Positions 1-6,644 of a stretch of 34,590 nucleotides of DNA are shown piece by piece. Under the pieces are notes generated by a model. It worked only from the letters and a program-made list of their open reading frames with translations. It was not told the DNA's origin and did no database searches. This stretch comes from Thermodesulfovibrionia bacterium (GTDB lineage: Bacteria > Nitrospirota > Thermodesulfovibrionia > UBA6902). The first letter of the stretch is position 1. Each line of letters begins with the position of its first letter. Where the stretch lies: the NCBI GenBank assembly GCA_947259645.1, contig CAMYND010000023.1, forward strand, positions 1-34,590, in the 5' to 3' direction. A program made the position numbers and the translations under genes.

Positions 1-38
1 TTTTGAATCCACCGCGTCTGCCATTTCACCACTCCGGC
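1..38 (-). tRNA. tRNA-Leu(CAA), 5' part, cut by the window edge
   Basis: Read on the minus strand from 38 to 1, the sequence begins GCCGGAG (acceptor 5' strand). It continues through a D-arm containing TGGCAGAC and then the anticodon arm GTGGA-TTCAAAA. The seven-base loop places CAA at positions 34-36, giving a leucine anticodon. The layout matches bacterial leucine tRNAs of the leuX type. Only the 5' half lies inside the window; the variable arm, T-arm and 3' end lie beyond position 1. The identity rests on the anticodon loop and leucine-like D-arm. Confidence 0.85.
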
Positions 39-60
39 TAATACCTGGTGAGCTAAAATA

Positions 61-66
61 ATTATA
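61..66 (-). promoter_or_regulatory. -10 element of the tRNA-Leu promoter
   Basis: On the minus strand a perfect TATAAT lies at 66-61, about 23 bases before the tRNA 5' end. I see no good TTGACA-like -35 at the expected distance, so the promoter is proposed on the -10 box and its location only. Confidence 0.4.
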
Positions 67-113
67 CACGTAACCAGCTAATTGCGCTGCATAATGCTGT
101 GAGTATCAGGGCC

Positions 114-302
114 TTATCTCTGACTGATGAAATAGTCAATAGAACGGTTATAGGTCTGCTCCTGAGATTTATTAAAAAAACAGGCAGGAAGCTCATCATT
201 CTGCCTGTGATAATGAAGACATTCGCAACATTTACCCTTTCTGCCGCAGGATTCATAGGTACAGTTGCAATGAGGATTATCCTTCTCCATTTTACAGTCC
301 AT
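114..302 (-). CDS. Small cysteine-rich DUF6485 family protein
   Basis: A 62-residue protein with eight cysteines (residues 3, 12, 14, 19, 25, 26, 28 and 41), including the cluster KGKCCEC. The segment ELPACFFNK and the tail TYNRSIDYFI are, to my recognition, the hallmark of the DUF6485 family of small Cys-rich proteins in anaerobic and environmental bacteria. The function is unknown; the cysteine spacing suggests metal or Fe-S binding, which is inference. The ATG at 302 is preceded by a strong Shine-Dalgarno (AAGGAGAGG), which supports this reading over the overlapping plus-strand frame. It stands alone between the tRNA and the divergent motAB promoter region. Confidence 0.75.
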   Translation of the reverse strand: MDCKMEKDNPHCNCTYESCGRKGKCCECLHYHRQNDELPACFFNKSQEQTYNRSIDYFISQR

Positions 303-417
303 TACAGGCCTCTCCTTCTTTCATTTTTTATTACGATAATAAACATGGAACGAATAATCAAGCTCCCGCTTCCGTTGAACACAAAATTCATCTTCTTATC
401 TCAATCGCAATGAATTT

Positions 418-433
418 GGTGATCTGGATCACA
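418..433. promoter_or_regulatory. CRP/FNR-family operator-like palindrome
   Basis: The sequence GGTGA-TCTGGA-TCACA matches the CRP consensus TGTGA-N6-TCACA at nine of ten defined positions. Its core TGAT-N4-ATCA also fits the FNR-type pattern. It lies about 80 bases upstream of the motAB sigma-28 -35 box and about 115 bases upstream of the DUF6485 start codon, so it could serve either gene. The palindrome is seen directly; the regulator is inferred. Confidence 0.45.
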
Positions 434-505
434 TATGATTTTCTCCACGCTTTTCCAAATACTATTTTCTGTTTATTTTTCAAAGGTTACCCTCACAATC
501 ATCGT

Positions 506-533
506 TAAAGTTTTTGCCTGTTCGTACCGATTA
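506..533 (+). promoter_or_regulatory. Sigma-28 (FliA) promoter for motAB
   Basis: TAAAGTTT at 506-513, a 12-base spacer, then ACCGATTA at 526-533. The enterobacterial consensus is TAAAGTTT-N11-GCCGATAA; the -35 is perfect and the -10 differs at two positions. Transcription would start near 541, about 95 bases before motA. Confidence 0.75.
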
Positions 534-635
534 TATATGTAGAGATAAAAATACAGTAAAAGGTGCAGTAAATCAGATATCCATGGTCCAAGCAGTTCAA
601 ATGAAATTATATAGACATATATCAGCAGGAGTCCA

Positions 636-1481
636 ATGTTAGTCATAATCGGAGCAGTCATCGTAACTGTGTCGGTCTTTGGCGGTTATTCCATTCATGG
701 AAACCTGGCAGTTCTGTGGCAGCCTGTTGAGTTGATAATTATCGGTGGAGCAGCGCTTGGTGCATTTGTTATCTCATCGCCGGTAAAAATACTGGGCATG
801 GTCTTGAGAAACAGCGCTCGAATTTTTTCGAGCAAGAGTAAAGACAAAAATGAATATCTTGAAATCCTCGGAGTATTAAACGCCATATTTACAAAGATGA
901 GAAAAGAAGGGCTCATAGCTATTGAAGACGATATCGAGAACCCTTCGCAAAGCCCGATATTCCAGAAACATCCGAGTGTTCTGAATAATCATCATGCCCT
1001 TGATTTCATGGGAGACAATCTCAAAGTAATAATTTCAGCAAATGTTACGCCCTTTGAACTTGAAAATATCATGGACCTTGAAATTGAAGCACATCATCAT
1101 GAAGCGATGATACCTTCTCATAGTGTCACCAAGATCGCGGACGGTCTTCCGGCCCTGGGTATTGTCGCAGCAGTACTCGGCGTTGTCATAACAATGGGTA
1201 AAATCAATGAACCCCCTGAAGTTCTGGGACAGAGTATCGGAGCCGCCCTTGTTGGAACATTCCTCGGTGTTTTACTCAGTTATGGATTTGTGGCTCCCGT
1301 AGGTACGCTCCTGGAGCACATTGCCGAAGAAGACATGGTGAGCCTTCAGGTTATAAAGATAGCCCTCGTGTCGTTTGTTGGCGGCGCTGCACCCCAGATA
1401 GCTGTCGAGTATGCTCGCAGAGTGATCCCTACAGACGCAAAACCAAGCTTTACCGAGCTTGAAGATGCGATGAGATCATGA
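636..1481 (+). CDS. motA: Flagellar motor stator protein MotA
   Basis: A 281-residue inner-membrane protein, close to the 295 residues of the E. coli protein. It forms the proton-conducting stator with MotB and pushes on FliG. Two N-terminal hydrophobic segments are visible (about residues 1-20 and 28-55), then a long charged cytoplasmic stretch. The signature third and fourth membrane helices follow (about 165-190 and 200-225), including DGLPALGIVAAVLGVVITMG with the conserved proline. The motif EAHHHEA near residue 150 is typical. The start is supported by CAGGAG six bases upstream. The stop overlaps the motB start by four bases (ATGA), so the two are translationally coupled and share the sigma-28 promoter at 506-533. 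Confidence 0.95.
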   Translation: MLVIIGAVIVTVSVFGGYSIHGNLAVLWQPVELIIIGGAALGAFVISSPVKILGMVLRNSARIFSSKSKDKNEYLEILGVLNAIFTKMRKEGLIAIEDDIENPSQSPIFQKHPSVLNNHHALDFMGDNLKVIISANVTPFELENIMDLEIEAHHHEAMIPSHSVTKIADGLPALGIVAAVLGVVITMGKINEPPEVLGQSIGAALVGTFLGVLLSYGFVAPVGTLLEHIAEEDMVSLQVIKIALVSFVGGAAPQIAVEYARRVIPTDAKPSFTELEDAMRS

Positions 1482-2698
1482 GCGCCAACAAATCAATAAT
1501 CATAAAGAAAGTAAAAAAAGTTACTGCCGGCGGTCACCATGGCGGGGCCTGGAAAGTGGCCTATGCCGACTTTGTCACAGCAATGATGGCATTTTTCCTT
1601 CTCCTGTGGCTCCTGAATATGTCTTCTGACGAAAAAAGGATCCGTCTCTCAAGGTATTTCAAACACTTCAGTATCTACACTGAAGGCGGCACATCTTTTA
1701 TGGGTAAGGCAAGTGAAATTTTCAATGAATCAGGTGAGAGCGCGGACAAAGTCTTTCGTAACCCGAAAGGGAGGGATGTTATAAATGTAGAAAGCAAGAA
1801 GAGAAGGATTGAGACCGGTATTGCCGCTGAACTGGGGGGAGCAGCTGACCAGGTTATTGTTGACACTACAGAGGACGGTATACGAATACAGCTGATTGAT
1901 AAAAATGGGAATGAGATGTTTGAGCAGGGCAAAACAACTCTCACTCCGGAAGGCAAAAAGGTTTTACAGGTAGTGAGCGACAAAATTAAAGACCTGCCGA
2001 ACAAGCTTTCCATCGAAGGTCATACAGACGCCATGCCTGTTGAAAAAGATAACTACGGCAACTGGGAACTCTCTTCTGAACGGGCACTGGTAGCACGACG
2101 GTCACTCCAGGTTTCAGGAGTTGATCCCAAGCGAATAAATGAAGTCTCAGGATTTGCAGACAGGGTACTCCTGGTAAAAGACAACCCTGCCGATCCGAGT
2201 AATAGAAGGATAAGTATCATTCTCCATAAATTGCCGGATGCATTGGCTGCAGATGGCGGTGTTGGTCAGCCGAAATACTCAATAGATAACCCAGCAGGTG
2301 AAAATATTAAACTCTCTGTTATCACAGAAAGATCGGTAGTCCCTGAACCGGAAGAAGAGATCATCGAAACAGTGGAGCCGGATACAGGCCTGATGAAGGC
2401 AACTCCTGTGATAGACGAAGAGTGGATTCCTGTTATTGATGAGACTGATAACCAGCCGGTCGTTGATGAAGGCTGGGCACCTGTTATTGAAAATGAAAAT
2501 ATTCCTCTCGAAAAGGACGACTGGCCGGAGCCGGCACAAGAGGATGAAACAGAACGTGAAGTCGTTGCAGAACGGTCAGATGGTATTACAAAACTCCCTT
2601 ATATTAAATTATATAAATCCGAGCGGGCAAAATCCGGCATATTGAACGACTTTAACAGCCCGGTCATATCAAACGGAAATATGCTGGACAGCAAATAA
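1478..2698 (+). CDS. motB: Flagellar motor stator protein MotB with extended C-terminus
   Basis: 406 residues, about 100 longer than E. coli MotB. The N-terminal cytoplasmic lead is followed by a membrane helix beginning YADFVTAMMAFFLLLWLL; Asp31 is the expected proton-binding residue. The OmpA-like peptidoglycan-binding domain spans about residues 130-252 (SIEGHTDAMP, NWELSSERALVARRSL, NRRISIIL). Beyond residue 255 lies an unusual acidic, proline-rich tail with two related segments, PVIDEEWIPVID at 310-321 and PVVDEGWAPVIE at 327-338, and a basic end. Together with MotA it anchors the stator to the cell wall. The gene is convergent with the histidine kinase gene, with nine bases between the stop codons and no clear terminator. 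Confidence 0.95.
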   Translation: MSANKSIIIKKVKKVTAGGHHGGAWKVAYADFVTAMMAFFLLLWLLNMSSDEKRIRLSRYFKHFSIYTEGGTSFMGKASEIFNESGESADKVFRNPKGRDVINVESKKRRIETGIAAELGGAADQVIVDTTEDGIRIQLIDKNGNEMFEQGKTTLTPEGKKVLQVVSDKIKDLPNKLSIEGHTDAMPVEKDNYGNWELSSERALVARRSLQVSGVDPKRINEVSGFADRVLLVKDNPADPSNRRISIILHKLPDALAADGGVGQPKYSIDNPAGENIKLSVITERSVVPEPEEEIIETVEPDTGLMKATPVIDEEWIPVIDETDNQPVVDEGWAPVIENENIPLEKDDWPEPAQEDETEREVVAERSDGITKLPYIKLYKSERAKSGILNDFNSPVISNGNMLDSK

Positions 2699-2707
2699 TA
2701 GAACTGC

Positions 2708-4204
2708 TTAATCGGTCAGAGGCAGCTTAATAAGAAAAGACGTACCCTTTTCCACCTCGCTCTCCATCTCTATGGTCCCGCCCTGCTCCGCGATGATACC
2801 GTGAGTTATTGAAAGGCCAAGTCCGGTTCCCTTGTTCACCGGTTTTGTCGTAAAAAAAGGATCAAATATCAGCTGTTGTAATTCCTCTGATATACCTTTA
2901 CCGTTATCCGATATTTTAATGCTGATAATTTCTGCTGTTTTGTCGAACTCTGTCTGTAATTCAATCCGCCCCCGTCTATCTGTTTCAGAAATAGCATGTT
3001 CCGCATTGGTAAGAAGGTTAAGAATAACCTGCTGGGTCTGCTGACGGTCCATCAGGATAAAAGGCACCTTGTCGTATTTCTTTACTATTTCGATGTTCGT
3101 TGACCGCAGCCAATATTCAAGGAGGTCTATTGTCTTGTCAATTATATCATTTATGTTTTCAGGAGATTTGCGAGATGTTGTTTGCCGGGAAAATGTCAGC
3201 ATGTTTTCCACAATCCCCTTGCACCGAATAGCTGAATCAAACACTTTCTGCAGATATTTCCTGTTTGTTTCGTCCTTTTCATTCATAAGAAGCATTTCTG
3301 TATAGCCTATTATTCCTGTGAGGGGGTTATTGATTTCATGGGCAACACCCGACGTCAGCGTACCCAGAGAGGAGAGCTTGTCCATATGATAGATCTGGTC
3401 TTTCAGCCTGCGGGTTTCCGTTATATTTTTAACTATGTATACAACCGCATCGTGCTCATCAAAGAAAATAGGATAGGAACTGATGAGATAATAGGTGCCA
3501 TCAATTTTCTGTTCAACCGAATTATTGGTGACACTGTCCATTTTATCAGGGGGCAGACACCAGTCATGAGGTTTCTCAAGGCCGAACAGTTCATAGTAGG
3601 GCTTCATTATAATATCAACAGGCTCTTTATTGAAGTGGCTCGCAAATGCCTTGTTGGTTCTCAGAATCCTGTACTCCTTATTTATGACAAAGAGGTAGTC
3701 AGTTATGGAGTCAATAATATTCTGCCACCACTTCTGGCTTCTGAAGATCTGTTTGAAGAGAGGTGACTGCTGCTCAAGCACCTCTTCCTTCCCTTTATTG
3801 GGGCTGAATACGTTTTCAACCCTCTGCACTATAGAAGGGACCGTATCACCATAATCACTGTTCTTCATGAGATAATCAAATGCTCCGCCCTTGATCGCTT
3901 CAGCCGCCTGAAGTTCATCTCCTGTTTCAACAATCACTATTACATGGCTCATTACGCCCGTCTTTTTCATCTCTCCCAAAAAGTCTCTATCTGATTTTGA
4001 GGAGGCAGAATCAATAAATACCATGTCAAAGGGTTCTTGCCTGATCCTGGAAAGCGCCTCTGAGACGCCCGTGACCTGCTCCACTTCAATAGATTCATTA
4101 ATACTTTTTATTGCCTTTTCAAGCAGTTGATTCCGCTCTCTTCCTGTATCGATAAGAAGTACTTTTTTAATCTTGTGTTCTCTCTGCATTATCTTTTTCC
4201 ACAC
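2708..4204 (-). CDS. REC-PAS sensor histidine kinase
   Basis: 498 residues. Residues 13-130 form a receiver-like domain with Asp65 in the phosphoacceptor place, Thr94 and Lys114; the acidic pocket is thinner than usual. A PAS domain spans about 155-265, followed by a HisKA/HATPase kinase core. The H-box contains His289 (VAHEINNPLTG), with the N-box NLLTNAEHAI, the G1 box DNGKGI and the G2 box KGTGLGLSI. There are no membrane helices, so it is a cytosolic sensor. The start shown is GTG; an ATG five codons in (4189) is an equally possible start, because neither has a strong Shine-Dalgarno. It ends a run of motility genes but has a possible promoter of its own at 4257-4285. The partner may be the receiver protein at 5047-5682; this is inferred from proximity. 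Confidence 0.88.
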   Translation of the reverse strand: MWKKIMQREHKIKKVLLIDTGRERNQLLEKAIKSINESIEVEQVTGVSEALSRIRQEPFDMVFIDSASSKSDRDFLGEMKKTGVMSHVIVIVETGDELQAAEAIKGGAFDYLMKNSDYGDTVPSIVQRVENVFSPNKGKEEVLEQQSPLFKQIFRSQKWWQNIIDSITDYLFVINKEYRILRTNKAFASHFNKEPVDIIMKPYYELFGLEKPHDWCLPPDKMDSVTNNSVEQKIDGTYYLISSYPIFFDEHDAVVYIVKNITETRRLKDQIYHMDKLSSLGTLTSGVAHEINNPLTGIIGYTEMLLMNEKDETNRKYLQKVFDSAIRCKGIVENMLTFSRQTTSRKSPENINDIIDKTIDLLEYWLRSTNIEIVKKYDKVPFILMDRQQTQQVILNLLTNAEHAISETDRRGRIELQTEFDKTAEIISIKISDNGKGISEELQQLIFDPFFTTKPVNKGTGLGLSITHGIIAEQGGTIEMESEVEKGTSFLIKLPLTD

Positions 4205-4256
4205 CTGTCCCGATATCCATCAATTAAGATGGGGACTCTGTTTATAAATCTTTTTT

Positions 4257-4285
4257 ATTATGTTAGTTGAGATGGGATTTTGCAA
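4257..4285 (-). promoter_or_regulatory. Candidate sigma-70 promoter for the histidine kinase gene
   Basis: On the minus strand TTGCAA (4285-4280), a 17-base spacer, then CATAAT (4262-4257) lie in the 155-base gap upstream of the kinase. The -10 is five of six and the -35 four of six relative to consensus. It suggests the kinase can be transcribed apart from the flagellar genes. Confidence 0.4.
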
Positions 4286-4359
4286 CAGTGGTTCGTTGCT
4301 GTATCGTAAAGCGGGGAAATTAGCGGCATGAACTGGCATCTACCCGATTTCACAGACGA

Positions 4360-4974
4360 CTATCTGGAACCGGTTTCTCTGTGCCTTCGAATCGTCTCTC
4401 TCTGGTGCTCCAGAGTATATTGAATGATCTCATTTCTGACGGAATCAGACATATTGACATACTCAATCGCGACTTCATATTTATCATCGCCAAGTTCCTC
4501 TACCCGTTTCACTTCTCCATAGGCGAAAACAGCCACCGGCGGATAGGTCGGCAACAGCAGTTTTACTTCCATGATATCGTTGACTTTCGCCCGATGGTTT
4601 ACAACAAACCTTATGCCGGAAGCGCTGATATTCACATATCTTTTTTCAGGATTGGCAAGGCCCTCTTTCTCCAGGATGAAGTGATTAATAATATAATCCA
4701 GTTTTGCTTTTATATCTGCGAGTTCGTCCTGCACCTTGTCGCTCCCGGTTTTATCATACCGGGTCGTTATTGCTGTCTCATCGGCATCAGTGGCGGGCGC
4801 GCCAGAAATATTTCCCATTGAAATAGCCTTGGAGCTCATTATTTTAGTGAGGGCTTCATCGTTGTCTATGCCGTCTACATGCACCGGTATCGCAACGAGC
4901 GGGATAACATCATCTATTCTGAAATAATTTCTGTGTTCATCTCCTCCTGTTGCCCCGTCTTTTTTTTCATTCAT
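4360..4974 (-). CDS. PilZ domain protein (c-di-GMP receptor)
   Basis: 204 residues. The two c-di-GMP-binding motifs of PilZ domains are visible: RxxxR at residues 15-19 (RNYFR) and NxSxxG at 115-120 (NISASG). They are followed by the beta-barrel pattern IMEVKLLLPTYPPVAVFAYGEV and an ending VAIEYVNMSDSVRNEIIQY that is common in this family. In ordinary PilZ domains the two motifs are about 20-30 residues apart. Here some 95 residues separate them, including a helical, coiled-coil-like stretch (about 78-105), so this is an insert-bearing variant. It is probably a cytosolic effector linking c-di-GMP to motility, inferred from its place among flagellar genes. The ATG is preceded by AGAGGAG. Confidence 0.85.
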   Translation of the reverse strand: MNEKKDGATGGDEHRNYFRIDDVIPLVAIPVHVDGIDNDEALTKIMSSKAISMGNISGAPATDADETAITTRYDKTGSDKVQDELADIKAKLDYIINHFILEKEGLANPEKRYVNISASGIRFVVNHRAKVNDIMEVKLLLPTYPPVAVFAYGEVKRVEELGDDKYEVAIEYVNMSDSVRNEIIQYTLEHQRETIRRHRETGSR

Positions 4975-5046
4975 GGTAGACTCCTCTTATCTATTGCCAG
5001 TCACAGTAAATATATCTTTTCCTGGCCCTTCTCTGCTGAGATTGAT

Positions 5047-5682
5047 TCAGGGTTTTTCAGTTTTCAGATTATTTACAAGTGAACTGTACTTTTTTATGCT
5101 CTCCTTGTTGTCCCTGTTATCCAGCACATCTGAGTGCAATCTATAATCATTGCTGTCTGCAAGGCTGCCTGGTTCCGAAGAAGATCGGCTATCAGATGAA
5201 TCAGTGTTATCATATTTACTGTTGCTGCCTGCCGATTTCTTCACCTGTTCAAGACTTCGATGAGTTTCCTTCAACTGGGTCATGAGCTCTTTATTCTCAG
5301 CGAGCAGTGACGTGAGCCTGAAGGCATTCCTGACAGTAATCTGCAGCTGCGCCATGACAAAAGGTTTCACCAGGTAATCATAGGCCCCCTCGTTTACGGC
5401 CTCAAGAACAACATCAAGGGTACCATATGCTGTAACCAGCACGACACAGATCTGAGGATTAATCTGCAGTGCGGTTCTCAACACCTCCATCCCGTCAGCC
5501 CCGGGCATCCTGAGGTCAGTAAGCACCATCTTTATATCTTCGAGCCTCAGCAGGTTGAGGGCGCTAGCTCCGTCATTTGCCACAAAAACAGAATAACCGT
5601 CATCCTGAAGAATTTTCAGGACAACGTCTCTTACCATTTCGTCATCTTCAGCAACGAGAATAGTAAATTCCTCTTTTTTCAT
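5047..5682 (-). CDS. Single-domain response regulator with C-terminal coiled coil
   Basis: 211 residues. The receiver domain (about 5-125) is canonical: Asp13-Asp14, phosphoacceptor Asp56 in LTDLRMPG, Thr84 in VTAYG and Lys106 in LVKPF. It is followed by a coiled-coil helix (about 118-150, LLAENKELMTQLKETHRSLEQV). The tail of about 60 residues is low-complexity and rich in Ser, Asp and Asn. No DNA-binding, AAA or enzyme output domain is present, so output must be by protein contact or phosphotransfer. It lies 23 bases downstream of the FliT-like gene in a flagellar operon and upstream of the PilZ gene. The nearby REC-PAS kinase is a plausible partner (inference). GGCGGAGAAGG precedes the ATG. 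Confidence 0.88.
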   Translation of the reverse strand: MKKEEFTILVAEDDEMVRDVVLKILQDDGYSVFVANDGASALNLLRLEDIKMVLTDLRMPGADGMEVLRTALQINPQICVVLVTAYGTLDVVLEAVNEGAYDYLVKPFVMAQLQITVRNAFRLTSLLAENKELMTQLKETHRSLEQVKKSAGSNSKYDNTDSSDSRSSSEPGSLADSNDYRLHSDVLDNRDNKESIKKYSSLVNNLKTEKP

Positions 5683-5705
5683 CCTTCTCCGCCTGTCTCC
5701 CGCTA

Positions 5706-6041
5706 TTACGGATTATATGCCTTGACAGCCTTTTTCTGTTTATGGCTGTCTGATACTTCTCCTATGATACTGCGTTTCATGTTTTTCACAGCTTCTGCAT
5801 TGGTATCATTTAAATCAATTATTTTTTTCAGGAGATGTTCGACTTCAGCGCTCCTCTCTGAGGGAGATTCCCTGGCCAGTTCGCTGTTTATCCGGTCAAG
5901 ATCCTTTATCAGTTCCATCTTGAGAGAACAGTAATGTTCAACATTATCAAGATGTTCCTCATCGATTTCCTTCTGCTCCTTCTTTAGAATGTCCAGTATT
6001 TTCCCGCAGCATGAAAGGGCTTCATTTATATTTGGTTTCAT
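5706..6041 (-). CDS. FliT/FlgN-like flagellar export chaperone (putative)
   Basis: 111 residues, almost wholly helical and charged, beginning MKPNINEALSCCGKILDILKKEQ. Size, helical heptad pattern and position directly after fliS fit the small export chaperones FliT and FlgN. Those proteins hold FliD or hook-associated proteins in the cytosol before secretion. Sequence similarity in this group is too low for me to choose between them by eye; FliT is preferred because fliD and fliS are immediately upstream. The Shine-Dalgarno is weak, but no better in-frame start exists. It probably shares the fliD transcript. Confidence 0.6.
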   Translation of the reverse strand: MKPNINEALSCCGKILDILKKEQKEIDEEHLDNVEHYCSLKMELIKDLDRINSELARESPSERSAEVEHLLKKIIDLNDTNAEAVKNMKRSIIGEVSDSHKQKKAVKAYNP

Positions 6042-6080
6042 TATTTTTTACTCGGTATTTTTTAGCTGTAACTCGATAAA

Positions 6081-6566
6081 TTATACCTTTATTTCCAGTT
6101 TCCTGTCATGCTTACTCGTTACGTCCGGGTCATTTACCGATTCATCCATTGCAGCATCAAATTGATTTGACGGATGGTTTGTATTATTGCCGTCTTTTTT
6201 CTCACATATTTCGTTCCAGCCGTCCCTTATAGTATGCATGAGGTTTAGAACCTCTTTCATCTTTTCTGTATCATTTTTCAGGTTCGCCTCTGTAAGTCTT
6301 AATAACATATAGTCATAAAGTCTGTAGAGGTTTACCGCTATCTCTCCGCCCTTTTCATTATCAAGGCAGGACTGCAGATATTCCAGTATCTTTACGGTTT
6401 TTTCAATCAGGTTCGCCTTTGCCACCACATTATTATTCTGATTGATTTCTTTTATGGCGGATCTGAGAAATCGTATGGCGCCGTCATAGAGCATGAGCAC
6501 CCTTTTCTCCGGAGCAGTAGATGAAACCTGACTTGTCGTGTACTGGGAAAGACTGGAATTCGGCAT
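6081..6566 (-). CDS. fliS: Flagellin export chaperone FliS
   Basis: 161 residues; the first 125 give a clear FliS: PEKRVLMLYDGAIRFLRSA, then the four-helix core with YLQSCLDNEKGGEIAVNLYRLYDYMLLRL. FliS binds the C-terminal helix of flagellin in the cytosol and prevents premature polymerisation. The last 35 residues form a polar extension absent from the shortest homologues. AGGAGG lies nine bases before the ATG. It is directly downstream of fliD (78-base gap) in the usual fliD-fliS order, so it is likely driven by the sigma-28 promoter at 9067-9094. Confidence 0.95.
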   Translation of the reverse strand: MPNSSLSQYTTSQVSSTAPEKRVLMLYDGAIRFLRSAIKEINQNNNVVAKANLIEKTVKILEYLQSCLDNEKGGEIAVNLYRLYDYMLLRLTEANLKNDTEKMKEVLNLMHTIRDGWNEICEKKDGNNTNHPSNQFDAAMDESVNDPDVTSKHDRKLEIKV

Positions 6567-6644
6567 GGTAATGATCCTCCTAACGAATCACCTTTGGCAG
6601 TTCGTCAGCTTTCTTTATGATTTTCTTATTAAACATTGTTATTG

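Larger units (their letters stand above)
303..635. other. Intergenic region between the DUF6485 gene and motA
   Basis: 333 bases without a gene, separating two divergent genes. It holds a CRP/FNR-like palindrome at 418-433 and the motAB sigma-28 promoter at 506-533. The remainder is AT-rich; I see no further ORF with a ribosome binding site. Confidence 0.7.

Noticed and set aside
99-413. Plus-strand open frame of 104 codons opposite the DUF6485 gene
   Set aside because: No ribosome binding site, no recognisable family, and the opposite strand encodes a recognised Cys-rich protein with a strong Shine-Dalgarno.
4381-4821. Plus-strand frame of 146 codons opposite the PilZ gene
   Set aside because: The minus strand encodes a PilZ protein with both ligand motifs and a good Shine-Dalgarno.
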